Made by a program: the position numbers and the translations under genes. From Neobacillus ginsengisoli (GTDB taxonomy: Bacteria; Bacillota; Bacilli; Bacillales_B; DSM-18226), in contig NZ_JAUSTW010000002.1 of NCBI RefSeq assembly GCF_030813055.1, positions 682,001 through 746,000 of the forward strand: a stretch of 64,000 nucleotides of DNA, read 5' to 3'. This document shows, piece after piece, positions 36,146 through 44,540 of the stretch. The notes below the pieces were generated by a model that saw only the letters and a program-made list of their open reading frames with translations, searched no databases and was not told where the DNA came from. Numbering within the stretch: position 1 is the first letter of the stretch; each line of letters begins with the position of its first letter.

Positions 36146-37348
36146 ATGACAATTTCCCTTTCAGATTTAAGAGATAGCGAGCAAAATAACCAAACGCTTT
36201 CAAAAAGTTTAATCTTATTAATGTCGTTCGCATGCGGATTGGCTGTTGCGAATCTTTATTATAATCAACCGCTTCTTGCTGATATGGGGCGGACCTTCCA
36301 TGCTACTTCCCATCAAGTTGGCAATATCTCCATGTTTACACAAATTGGATATGCGATTGGCATGTTTTTATTTGTACCGTTGGGAGATATGAAAGAACGT
36401 CGTCAGCTTATCTCCATTTTGTTAATAGCCGTCACAATTTCACTTATTGGTGTTGCTACCTCACAAAATCTCATTTGGATTTATATCTCCAGCTTGGCTG
36501 TTGGGATTACGACTGTTGTACCACAAGTCATTATTCCTCTTGCTGCACAAATGGCTGCCCCTTTTGAACGAGGGAAAGTGATTGGAAGTGTTATGAGCGG
36601 GTTGTTTTTTGGAATTCTTTTGGCAAGAACTGTCTCTGGATTTATCGGTGGAACCCTAGGCTGGCGTGTTATGTATTGGATTGCCGCAGCAATGATGTTA
36701 GGACTGGCGGTGATATTACGAAGTTTCCTTCCTAAAAGCTATCCGGAAACAGCTTTGTCTTATCGTAAACTCCTTAAGTCAATGGGTGAGCTAATCGTTA
36801 CTCAACGGACTTTAAGAGAAGCATCGCTAATAGGAGCAATGATGTTTGGCGGTTTTAGTGTATTTTGGACATCCCTTGCGTTTTTTCTAGAGGGGGCTCC
36901 TTATCATTACGGCAGTCAAGTGGCCGGACTATTTGGATTAGTCGGAGTGGTAGGAGCGGCAGGTGCACCGATAGTGGGTCGGTGGGCTGATCGTTTAAGC
37001 GCGAAGTCCATGGTTGGCATTTTGATTACGATATCTGTTCTGTCCTATATGTTTTTTGGGCTTTTTGGTACATCATTATGGGGGCTGGTAATAGGTGTCA
37101 TACTTTTGGACTTAGGGGTTCAGGGTACACAGGTTTCAAATCAGACAAGAATTTACAGTTTAATACCGGAGGCAAGAAGTCGCTTGAATACGGTTTATAT
37201 GGTTAGCTACTTTCTCGGAGGCTCGATAGGTTCTTCTCTTGGAAGCTATGCTTGGTATGTCTGGAAGTGGCAAGGAGTTTATATGACGGGAGGCTTAATG
37301 ATTGTAATGGGTCTATTAGTATGGGGAGTCCATCGAATAAAAAAATAA
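36146..37348 (+). CDS. MFS transporter
   Basis: 400 residues, twelve predicted helices. NLYYNQPLLADMGRTF and GDMKERRQLI (loop 2-3 motif) point to the drug/sugar efflux-type MFS group rather than known rhamnose importers. It lies inside the rhamnose cluster, so it could move rhamnose or an intermediate, but the motif evidence alone suggests efflux. AAGGAG precedes the ATG by 9 nt. Confidence 0.8.
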   Translation: MTISLSDLRDSEQNNQTLSKSLILLMSFACGLAVANLYYNQPLLADMGRTFHATSHQVGNISMFTQIGYAIGMFLFVPLGDMKERRQLISILLIAVTISLIGVATSQNLIWIYISSLAVGITTVVPQVIIPLAAQMAAPFERGKVIGSVMSGLFFGILLARTVSGFIGGTLGWRVMYWIAAAMMLGLAVILRSFLPKSYPETALSYRKLLKSMGELIVTQRTLREASLIGAMMFGGFSVFWTSLAFFLEGAPYHYGSQVAGLFGLVGVVGAAGAPIVGRWADRLSAKSMVGILITISVLSYMFFGLFGTSLWGLVIGVILLDLGVQGTQVSNQTRIYSLIPEARSRLNTVYMVSYFLGGSIGSSLGSYAWYVWKWQGVYMTGGLMIVMGLLVWGVHRIKK

Positions 37349-37432
37349 CTGATTCTAAAACCGGTTTTTCTAATTCACTTTGAGATGTATGATATATTTA
37401 AAAAAAATCGAATCTAAAAAGAGAGTGCAAGT

Positions 37433-38398
37433 ATGAAGACGAATCTCCTTAGTGAACTTATGCAAATTTCAGAGGAAGAAAAAGCAATACTGGAGCAAAA
37501 TAAAGAAATCACCAAAGATCTTTACACAAGCCAAACAAATTTCGTCATTGAAAGCGAAAAGTTCCTCGGGCACGACCGTATGATTATGGTCCGAAAGCAT
37601 ACTCGTTTTGTTGATTTTCCAAAACATACGCATAATTATATTGAGATAAACTATGTTTTTAACGGTAAGCTCACACAAAAGGTTGGTAATCAAAAAATTG
37701 CATTAAAAAAGGGCGAGTTGTTGTTTTTAAACCAACATATTGAACATGAGATTGATGCCTGTGCAAAAGAGGACATTATCATCAACTTTATTATCCAGCC
37801 GCAATTTTTTGAGTTTATTTTTTCCTTCCTTTCATCCGATAATATGATTAGTAATTTTATTATTAATAGCCTATACAATAACACGCAAAGCGGGCAATTC
37901 CTTTACTTTACTGTTGCTTATGTAGATAGTATTCAGGATTTAATTAAGACGATTATCATGGAAATTATGAACCCTACGCTATTATCTGATTCAACGATAA
38001 AGCTCTCTATGGGTCTCTTGATTATTGAGTTAATTAAGCATTCTGATAAAGTTGAACATAAAGAAGAAAACTCTTCGCTGCAATATTTGCTAGTCGAGTC
38101 TTTAAAATACATTGACGAACACTTTCAAACTGCTTCGTTATATGAACTTGCGGAAAAATTAAACCAAACACACTATTCGTTAAGCAAACATATTAAAAAG
38201 GCGACCAAATATACCTTTAAAGAGCTTTTACAGGAAAAACGCTTAAGTAAAGCAAAAGAATTATTAGATAGTACACAAATGACCATTACGGAGATCATTG
38301 AAGAAGTTGGATACGATAATATCAGTTATTTTTATCGGATTTTTAAAAATAAATATGGGAAAACTCCCAAGCAGTTTAGAGAGCAATTAGGAAATTAA
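37433..38398 (+). CDS. AraC-family transcriptional regulator
   Basis: 321 residues. A cupin-like sensor domain occupies about residues 40-150 (FPKHTHNYIEINYVFNGKL). Two helix-turn-helix units fill residues ~225-320, with IIEEVGYDNISYFYRIFKNKYGKTPKQFR at the end. Placed directly before rhaB, it is probably the activator of the rhamnose genes; the weak -35 of the rhaB promoter fits an activated promoter. This role is inferred from context. Confidence 0.85.
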   Translation: MKTNLLSELMQISEEEKAILEQNKEITKDLYTSQTNFVIESEKFLGHDRMIMVRKHTRFVDFPKHTHNYIEINYVFNGKLTQKVGNQKIALKKGELLFLNQHIEHEIDACAKEDIIINFIIQPQFFEFIFSFLSSDNMISNFIINSLYNNTQSGQFLYFTVAYVDSIQDLIKTIIMEIMNPTLLSDSTIKLSMGLLIIELIKHSDKVEHKEENSSLQYLLVESLKYIDEHFQTASLYELAEKLNQTHYSLSKHIKKATKYTFKELLQEKRLSKAKELLDSTQMTITEIIEEVGYDNISYFYRIFKNKYGKTPKQFREQLGN

Positions 38399-38492
38399 AT
38401 TTTTTCCGATTGCTCTTTCATATTTGTAAAGGAATGCAAATAAGGACAATAAATTAGCCGAATCACGTTATATGAATTTACTTTTCTTTTAG

Positions 38493-38523
38493 TATGATAG
38501 AGATATATCAGTAAGCGTTTACA
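38493..38523 (+). promoter_or_regulatory. rhaB promoter -10 and cre site
   Basis: TATGAT at 38493-38498 with no good -35. AGTAAGCGTTTACA at 38510-38523 read in reverse matches 10 of 11 fixed cre positions and lies at about +5, as expected for CcpA repression. Confidence 0.65.
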
Positions 38524-38540
38524 ACTAAAGGGTGATGTTA

Positions 38541-39962
38541 ATGACAAAATACAGTATAGCCGTCGATATCGGTGCTTCAAGCGGAAGACTCATTTTAGGA
38601 TATCTTGAGAATGGGGTATTAAAGCTAAATGAAATTCATCGCTTCGAAAATAAAATTGTCAAAAAAGGCGAGGCTTTTTGCTGGGAAGCGGGTAAACTCT
38701 TTCAAGAAATAAAAAACGGTCTTCATCAATGTAAGCAAATGGGGATAAAGCCAGACAGTATTGGGATTGATACGTGGGCTGTTGACTTTGTTTTATTAGA
38801 TGAGGATGACATGCCTTTAACGGAAGCAGTCTCATACCGTGACCCAAGAACAGATGGAATAATGGAACAAGTTTTCGGGCACATCATAAAGGAACGGCTT
38901 TATTTGGAAACAGGGATTCAATTCCAAAAGTTTAATACCATCTTTCAATTGTATTCAATCAAACAAAGCAATCCTGAAATTTTAGAGAAAGCAAAATCAT
39001 TTTTAATGATTCCGGATTATTTTAATTATTTACTGACCAATAAAAAGGTAAACGAATACACCAATGCTACATCTACACAGCTCGTCAATGCTTTTACGAA
39101 AAAATGGGATGTACAGCTCTTAGATTTACTTGGGATTAATAAAGAAATGTTTCACGAAATCAAAATGCCAAAAACGATTCTAGGCAATCTATCCGAAGAA
39201 CTTGTAGGGGAGATCGGGTTTGATATGAAGGTCATCCTTCCTGCAACACATGATACAGGGTCTGCCGTTATCTCTGTACCGGAAAAGGAAGATACGATTT
39301 ATATCAGTTCCGGTACCTGGTCATTAATCGGAGTGGAAAACTATTTTCCGATTTGTATTATGAAGGCGTTGGACTACAATTTCACCAATGAAGGCGGACT
39401 CGATTACCGCTATCGTTTCTTAAAAAATATTATGGGCCTTTGGATGATTCAAGAAGTAAAGCGAAACTATCAAGACGTATATTCATTTGCAGAATTAGTG
39501 GAAATGGCCCGTGCAGCAGATTCGTTTAAATCACTAGTTGATGTAAATGATGACCGTTTTCTAAAACCGGAAAATATGGTGGATGAAATTAGAAATTACT
39601 GCCAAGATACCAATCAAATGCAGCCAAATACACCTGGGGAAGTAGCAAAATGCGTGTTTGATAGTTTAGCAGCTAGCTATAAGCTTGCTGTTAAGGAAAT
39701 TGAAGAAATTTTTGAAAAGCAATTTAAAAAAATTAATGTCATTGGCGGCGGCTGCCAAAATGAAATGTTGAATCAGTTAGTTGCTGATGTTACAGGTAAA
39801 GAAGTCAATGCAGGACCTGTTGAAGCAACTGCGATTGGAAACATTGTGGCACAATTGATGGCTCTTAATGAAATTGAGGACATTAAAGATGCTCGGGCGA
39901 TTATTAAAAAATCCTTTGAAATAAAAAAATATTTACCTGCTAAACATGTATTGAATCAATAA
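38541..39962 (+). CDS. rhaB: Rhamnulokinase
   Basis: 473 residues of the FGGY kinase family. AVDIGASSGRLILGYL (phosphate 1), GIDTWAVDFVLLD, HDTGSAV and VIGGGCQNEMLNQLVADVTG (adenosine region) are all in place. It phosphorylates L-rhamnulose. The ATG at 38541 follows AAAGGGTG by 6-7 nt; an in-frame GTG/ATG lies 3 codons upstream. rhaA follows after 18 nt. Confidence 0.94.
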   Translation: MTKYSIAVDIGASSGRLILGYLENGVLKLNEIHRFENKIVKKGEAFCWEAGKLFQEIKNGLHQCKQMGIKPDSIGIDTWAVDFVLLDEDDMPLTEAVSYRDPRTDGIMEQVFGHIIKERLYLETGIQFQKFNTIFQLYSIKQSNPEILEKAKSFLMIPDYFNYLLTNKKVNEYTNATSTQLVNAFTKKWDVQLLDLLGINKEMFHEIKMPKTILGNLSEELVGEIGFDMKVILPATHDTGSAVISVPEKEDTIYISSGTWSLIGVENYFPICIMKALDYNFTNEGGLDYRYRFLKNIMGLWMIQEVKRNYQDVYSFAELVEMARAADSFKSLVDVNDDRFLKPENMVDEIRNYCQDTNQMQPNTPGEVAKCVFDSLAASYKLAVKEIEEIFEKQFKKINVIGGGCQNEMLNQLVADVTGKEVNAGPVEATAIGNIVAQLMALNEIEDIKDARAIIKKSFEIKKYLPAKHVLNQ

Positions 39963-39980
39963 TGGAAAGGGAGAATCCAG

Positions 39981-41237
39981 ATGTCTATTAAAGAAAACTA
40001 TGAAATTGCCAAACAAGCCTATGAAAAATGGGGAATCAACGTTGATGAAGCAGTAGAAAGGTTGAAAAACGTACCAATCTCCATTCACTGCTGGCAGGGG
40101 GATGATATCGGCGGATTTGAAGTTAATAAAAGCGAATTATCGGGTGGTATTGATGTAACCGGGAACTACCCCGGAAAAGCAACGACTCCAGAAGAATTAA
40201 GAAGTGATTTAGAAAAAGCTCTTTCACTGATTCCTGGAAAACACCGCGTAAATTTACATGCAATTTATGCTGAGACAAATGAAGAAGTAGTGGAAAGAGA
40301 CCAGCTTGAACCAAAGCATTTCGAAAACTGGGTTAAATGGGCAAAAGAAAATGGACTTGGTTTGGATTACAATCCAACGTTATTCTCCCATCCTAAGGCA
40401 GCTGATGGCCTAACACTTTCACATCCAAACGAGGAAATTCGTGAATTCTGGATCAATCACTGTATTGGCAGCCGAAAAATTGGCGAGCATTTTGGAAGAG
40501 AACTTGGAACACCATCCTTAACTAATATATGGATTCCGGATGGCTACAAAGATATTCCCAGTGACCGTTTGACTCCAAGACAAAGATTAAAAGATTCATT
40601 GGATAAAATTTTTGCCGTAGAAGTAGACGAAAAGTATAACCTAGATGCGGTTGAGAGCAAGGTTTTTGGGATCGGCTCTGAGTCATATGTGGTCGGTTCA
40701 CATGAGTTTTATCTTGGCTATTCGTTAAAAAATAATAAACTTTGCCTCTTAGATACCGGGCATTACCATCCAACAGAAACGGTTTCAAACAAAATTTCTT
40801 CGATGCTTCTTTACAGCGATAAACTTGCACTGCATGTATCAAGACCGGTGCGTTGGGACAGTGACCATGTGGTGATTTTAGATGATGAACTAAAAGAAAT
40901 TGCCCTTGAAATTGTTCGCAATGATGCATTAAATCGTGTAATTATAGGGCTTGATTTCTTTGATGCCAGCATCAATCGGGTTGCTGCATGGACCATTGGA
41001 ACGCGCAATATGATTAAGGCTCTGCTTTATGCGATGCTTGTTCCCAATGATCATTTGAAACAGCTGCAAGAAAAAGGGAATTTTACTGAAAGACTTGCAC
41101 TCATAGAAGAATTCAAAACGTATCCATTTGGTGCGGTATGGGATTATTATTGTGAAAAGATGGGTGTGCCGGTAAAAGAATCTTGGTTAGAAGAAGTAAA
41201 GGCATATGAAATTGAAGTTTTATCCAAGCGTTTATAG
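39981..41237 (+). CDS. rhaA: L-rhamnose isomerase
   Basis: 418 residues, full length. The N-terminus [22 protein letters not shown] and the metal/active-site parts ([21 protein letters not shown] segment, [21 protein letters not shown]) are typical. It converts L-rhamnose to L-rhamnulose. Preceded by AAAGGGAG and ended by a strong terminator. A rhaM mutarotase gene, usually nearby, is not present in the window. Confidence 0.96.
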   Translation: MSIKENYEIAKQAYEKWGINVDEAVERLKNVPISIHCWQGDDIGGFEVNKSELSGGIDVTGNYPGKATTPEELRSDLEKALSLIPGKHRVNLHAIYAETNEEVVERDQLEPKHFENWVKWAKENGLGLDYNPTLFSHPKAADGLTLSHPNEEIREFWINHCIGSRKIGEHFGRELGTPSLTNIWIPDGYKDIPSDRLTPRQRLKDSLDKIFAVEVDEKYNLDAVESKVFGIGSESYVVGSHEFYLGYSLKNNKLCLLDTGHYHPTETVSNKISSMLLYSDKLALHVSRPVRWDSDHVVILDDELKEIALEIVRNDALNRVIIGLDFFDASINRVAAWTIGTRNMIKALLYAMLVPNDHLKQLQEKGNFTERLALIEEFKTYPFGAVWDYYCEKMGVPVKESWLEEVKAYEIEVLSKRL

Positions 41238-41248
41238 AATGAAATCAA

Positions 41249-41288
41249 AAAACAGACTCGAACATCTTTCTTACGAGTCTGTTTTTTT
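41249..41288. terminator. Bidirectional terminator between rhaA and ywnA
   Basis: Stem AACAGACTCG/CGAGTCTGTT with A-run before and T-run after, giving a T-tail on both strands. Confidence 0.9.
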
Positions 41289-41317
41289 AAATTATTAACT
41301 CTTAAAGTCTTAATTAT

Positions 41318-41758
41318 TTAGTGATTGCTCATTTTTTCCTTTTCTAAAATATCCTTTACAACATCCTCAATGGTCACATTTCCTAATGCCTTTTCGAGTG
41401 CAAGTTCAGCGACCGATAGTAGTGGAACGATTGCATCTTGAATATTTCTTCCAACAGGACAAGTCGGATTTGGACTTTCATGTACACTAAACAACTCTTT
41501 TTCCTGAACAACATTAACTGCCTTATAAACGTCAAGCAATGTTATGTCAGATAGTTCTTTTGCCAGCTCTGCCCCGGCTATACCAGGTCGTACCTTTACT
41601 AATCCCGCATTTTTAAGCATTCCCATAATTTTTCTGATCACAACCGGATTCGTATTGACGCTGCCGGCGATAAATTCGGATGAATTCACTCCGTTATTGT
41701 TTATTTCTAATAAGGATAGTATATGAATACCTACAGCAAAACGGCTGCTGATGGACAT
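41318..41758 (-). CDS. ywnA: Rrf2-family regulator YwnA
   Basis: About 146 residues, Rrf2 winged-helix fold: SSRFAVGIHILSLL at the start and GLVKVRPGIAGAELAK in the wing. No three-cysteine iron-sulfur cluster is present, only a Cys in PTCPVG, so it is a YwnA-type sensor. It is divergent from ywnB as in B. subtilis and probably represses both. Start at the ATG 41758 after AGGTGA; a GTG 9 nt upstream is the alternative. Confidence 0.85.
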   Translation of the reverse strand: MSISSRFAVGIHILSLLEINNNGVNSSEFIAGSVNTNPVVIRKIMGMLKNAGLVKVRPGIAGAELAKELSDITLLDVYKAVNVVQEKELFSVHESPNPTCPVGRNIQDAIVPLLSVAELALEKALGNVTIEDVVKDILEKEKMSNH

Positions 41759-41810
41759 TTTATTCACCTGCCTTCATTTTGAATCTTCCTAATTATTATA
41801 ATAGATTTAT

Positions 41811-41835
41811 CATGTAATATAAATAGTTACAAGTT
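41811..41835. promoter_or_regulatory. ywnA/ywnB operator-like repeat, copy 1
   Basis: CATGTAAT-N12-AAGTT unit, near the ywnA promoter. Copy 2 starts exactly 100 bp to the right. Confidence 0.5.
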
Positions 41836-41876
41836 GGTATATATTGCAGACTAAAAGAAAAAATAAGAAAAGTTTG

Positions 41877-41935
41877 TTGACAAACATCCAGGATGTAACT
41901 TATATTATTACATGTAATCAAATTAGTTGCAAGTT
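41877..41935 (+). promoter_or_regulatory. ywnB promoter and operator-like repeat, copy 2
   Basis: TTGACA (41877-41882), 18-bp spacer, TATATT (41901-41906). CATGTAAT-N12-AAGTT (41911-41935) sits at the likely start of transcription, suiting a repressor. A further dyad, TGTAAC..TTACA, overlaps the -10. Confidence 0.6.
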
Positions 41936-41956
41936 ATCAAAATGGAGGAATCGAAA

Positions 41957-42598
41957 ATGAAAATAGGGATTATCGGAGCAAGTGGGAAGGCTGGGAGCTT
42001 TATCTTAACGGAAGCGGTAGAAAGAGGTCATAAGGTTACAGCTATTGTTCGAAATGCAGAAAAAGTTCAAAATAGAAATGTTGCTGTGCTGGAAAAAGAC
42101 ATCTTTGATTTGAAAGCAGAAGATGTAAAAGAATTTGATGTGGTTGTAAATGCGTTTGGTGGAGTTCATGGTCAAGAGCACCTTCACGTTGATGCTGGTA
42201 AAATATTAATTGAGGCAATGAAAGGTGCACCTCTAACAAGATTAATTGTCGTAGGTGGGGCTGGTAGTCTTTTTGTTGACGAAGCAAAAACAATTCGTTT
42301 AATGAATACACCTGACTTCCCAAAAGAATATTTCGCCACTGCATCAAATCAAGGAAGGAATCTTGAAGAACTACAAGCAGCAACCGGAATTCAATGGACC
42401 TTCATCAGCCCTGCTGCATTCTTCAATCCGGAAGGGAAAAGAACAGGTTCCTATCAAAAAGGAAAAGACAACTTAATTGTCAATGCAGCTGGACAAAGCT
42501 ATGTAAGCTATGCGGATTATGCTATAGCCGTCTTAGATGAAATTGAAAATCCGGAGCACACAAATGAAAGATTTACGGTTGTTTCAGAAGCAGAATAA
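41957..42598 (+). CDS. ywnB: NAD(P)-binding (NmrA-like) protein YwnB
   Basis: 213 residues. GIIGASGKAGSFILTEAVERGH is a Rossmann dinucleotide-binding loop, and the AEDVKEFDVVVNAFG and GRNLEELQAATGIQWTFISPAAFF segments match the NAD(P)H-binding SDR-a5 group. Likely an oxidoreductase or redox sensor under YwnA. GGAGG lies 8 nt before the ATG; an upstream in-frame TTG is disfavoured. Confidence 0.86.
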   Translation: MKIGIIGASGKAGSFILTEAVERGHKVTAIVRNAEKVQNRNVAVLEKDIFDLKAEDVKEFDVVVNAFGGVHGQEHLHVDAGKILIEAMKGAPLTRLIVVGGAGSLFVDEAKTIRLMNTPDFPKEYFATASNQGRNLEELQAATGIQWTFISPAAFFNPEGKRTGSYQKGKDNLIVNAAGQSYVSYADYAIAVLDEIENPEHTNERFTVVSEAE

Positions 42599-42631
42599 TA
42601 TATCAAATCGCTAGATTGATTAATAAGAATC

Positions 42632-42659
42632 AAAGGGCCATTAACGGGTCCTTTTTTTC
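42632..42659 (+). terminator. Terminator of ywnB
   Basis: Short stem AAAGGGCC/GGGTCCTTT (imperfect) followed by seven T. Confidence 0.7.
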
Positions 42660-42701
42660 TTTGGGAAAAATTCAATATTCATGTTAAATTGAGAAACTTT
42701 T

Positions 42702-42718
42702 TCAAAAATAATTTTTGT
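42702..42718. promoter_or_regulatory. TCAAAAATAA motif upstream of the DeoR gene
   Basis: TCAAAAATAATTTTTGT shares the first ten bases with the rhaEW operator-like motif, consistent with autoregulation of the DeoR regulator. The region is very AT-rich, so chance is possible. Confidence 0.35.
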
Positions 42719-42823
42719 TTTTCAAAAAATATGTTATATTATTAATGAAATTAAAAAATAAATAAAAGCAAATCAACATAAAACAAAAATATTGGGGATC
42801 GTATTCAGAAAGGTACGGATTAG

Positions 42824-43585
42824 ATGCTACTAGCAGAAAGGCAAAGGAAAATTGTTGAATTAGTAAATGAAAAGTTAAGTGTTCGGGTTACCGAGTTAAG
42901 TAAAATTTTTGCTGTAACCGAGGAAACGATCCGTCGGGATCTTGAAAAACTTGAAAAAGAGAACTTATTAATGCGGAGCCATGGAGGTGCGGTAAGTATT
43001 GAGGAAAATCAAGCAGAAACCTCCTATTTAGAACGGGAGATTACCAATGCAGCTGAAAAAAGGGCCATTGCGAATAGAGCAGTCCAATTCATCGAGCCTG
43101 GTGACCAAATTGTACTGGATGCCAGTACAACAGCATGGTATATGGCGAAGGAATTACCGGATATGCCATTGACAGTCCTTACGAACTCAATTAAAGTTGC
43201 CGTTGAGCTCAGTAAAAAAGAACAAATAAAGGTGATTTCCACAGGCGGAATCCTCTTGGCACAATCGCTTTCCTATGTCGGCCCCCTTGCCGAACGATCA
43301 TTGGGAATGTATCACGTTAACAAGGCCTTCCTATCCTGTAAGGGTGTACATCTGGAAAAAGGACTCAGTGACTTTAATGAAATGCAAGCATTATTAAAGA
43401 AACAAATGATGGAAATTGCTGATGAAACGATTTTAATGGTGGATTCCAGTAAATTTGGGACACGTGCTTTTTCAACAATTGGTTCTTTATCCACTATTTA
43501 TTCGATTATTACGGATTCAAAAATAGATGAACAAGTAAGAAAACAGTTGGAAGAAAAAAATATTAAGATTGCAATTGTAGAATAA
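42824..43585 (+). CDS. DeoR-family regulator, probable rhamnose repressor
   Basis: 253 residues. The N-terminal HTH (AERQRKIVELVNEKLSVRVTELSKIFAVTEETIRRDLEKL) is followed by a sugar-phosphate-sensing DeoRC domain with DASTTAWYMAKELP and ILMVDSSKFGTRAF. Close in pattern to B. subtilis YulB (RhaR), which represses rhamnose genes and responds to rhamnulose 1-phosphate. Location 1.6 kb after rhaA fits, but the ywnAB pair lies between. Confidence 0.82.
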   Translation: MLLAERQRKIVELVNEKLSVRVTELSKIFAVTEETIRRDLEKLEKENLLMRSHGGAVSIEENQAETSYLEREITNAAEKRAIANRAVQFIEPGDQIVLDASTTAWYMAKELPDMPLTVLTNSIKVAVELSKKEQIKVISTGGILLAQSLSYVGPLAERSLGMYHVNKAFLSCKGVHLEKGLSDFNEMQALLKKQMMEIADETILMVDSSKFGTRAFSTIGSLSTIYSIITDSKIDEQVRKQLEEKNIKIAIVE

Positions 43586-43599
43586 GCAATGGATCCCGG

Positions 43600-43626
43600 C
43601 AGACCATATATTGGTCTGTTTTTTTT
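43600..43626 (+). terminator. Terminator of the DeoR gene
   Basis: Stem CAGACCA/TGGTCTG with 5-nt loop and eight T. Confidence 0.9.
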
Positions 43627-43660
43627 ATAAAAAAAATAAATAGGTGCTAATTGTGGCGAG

Positions 43661-43836
43661 TTATTTAAAAATCAAAAATAAACAAAGAGATAATTCTATA
43701 ACAGGAAAATCAAGTTCAATGGTACGAAGTACAAAGCTTGGATCTAAATAGGGATTGACTTCCTCCTCTTTTAATAAATAACTGATGTCACCGCCGTTAC
43801 GTTCATCCCAGACAAATAAAAGCTCTATAAAGGCAG
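43661..43836 (-). pseudogene. Fragment of an unidentified minus-strand gene
   Basis: The minus strand reads [20 protein letters not shown] and on through [17 protein letters not shown] to a stop at 43663-43661, with a stop just upstream of the first residue. It looks like real protein of about 57 codons without a start. I do not recognise the family. A 17-bp copy of the rhaEW motif (43672-43688) lies within its end. Confidence 0.4.
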
Positions 43837-44540
43837 CTTAATGATTTGAATATGAATTAATTTTGTAAACACATAATTTTAACCAAAAAAGTAGGAAAAG
43901 TGAAAATAACAGGTCGTTTTAATGGTAGTAAAAGGCTTTCATACGTTCTACCATTAATAGGGGAAATGAATTTTTTTCATTATGAATGATAATTACCATT
44001 ATAAAATGCCAGATCCCTTCAACAAAGAAAGTCATTTATCCTATTCCGCCGCCGAATCGGCAGTTTTTGGAGGGTAGCGGCCAGCTTAATTAGGTTCAAC
44101 AGTTGAGTAAGAAGTTGGGAATGCTTTTACATGTGGTAGAAAAATATCGAAAGTCAGAACCATTAAAGGAAAGAACAGAGAGCAAGAAATCTCAATGACT
44201 ATTTGGCTCGTAAAATGATAAAAAAAGGGGTAGTAAAAATGACAATGGAAATTGGATAGGGCGGGCCATTAATCGACATTGGTACGCATGCAATGGATTT
44301 AACTGACTGATATTTTCAATGCCGATATTCCATGAAATATCAGAAACAGGCAGTCAGAAAATAAGGAAATTGGATGAAACGTGTAAAATATCACAGTTGA
44401 AAAATTGTTTGAAGTTTATAGTGGAAAGGTACACCTAATATACTGTGTCCGAATGAACAAAAATTGGCTTAATGCATCGTCAAGTTTGCTGAGAGCAACC
44501 CCAAACACATACTTATTAATTTACGGAAAGGTTGTTAGTG
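43837..44540 (+). other. Decayed region without an intact gene
   Basis: About 700 nt with frequent stops. The only recognisable coding trace is the oxidoreductase fragment listed separately. An ORF at 44405-44611 has no ribosome site and overlaps the next gene in another frame, so it is not called. Confidence 0.6.
44260..44310 (+). pseudogene. Gfo/Idh/MocA oxidoreductase fragment
   Basis: The frame reads GGPLIDIGTHAMDLTD, the hallmark active-site segment of Gfo/Idh/MocA sugar oxidoreductases (normally GGGPLIDIGTHALDLT), flanked by stop codons on both sides. The rest of the gene is gone. Confidence 0.65.

Noticed and set aside
40522..40929. 135-codon antisense ORF in rhaA
   Set aside because: Antisense to a well-conserved isomerase, with no ribosome site and odd composition.
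43672..43688. Single CRISPR-like repeat
   Set aside because: The unit is AT-rich, with two exact copies 10 kb apart and no array; an operator motif explains it better.
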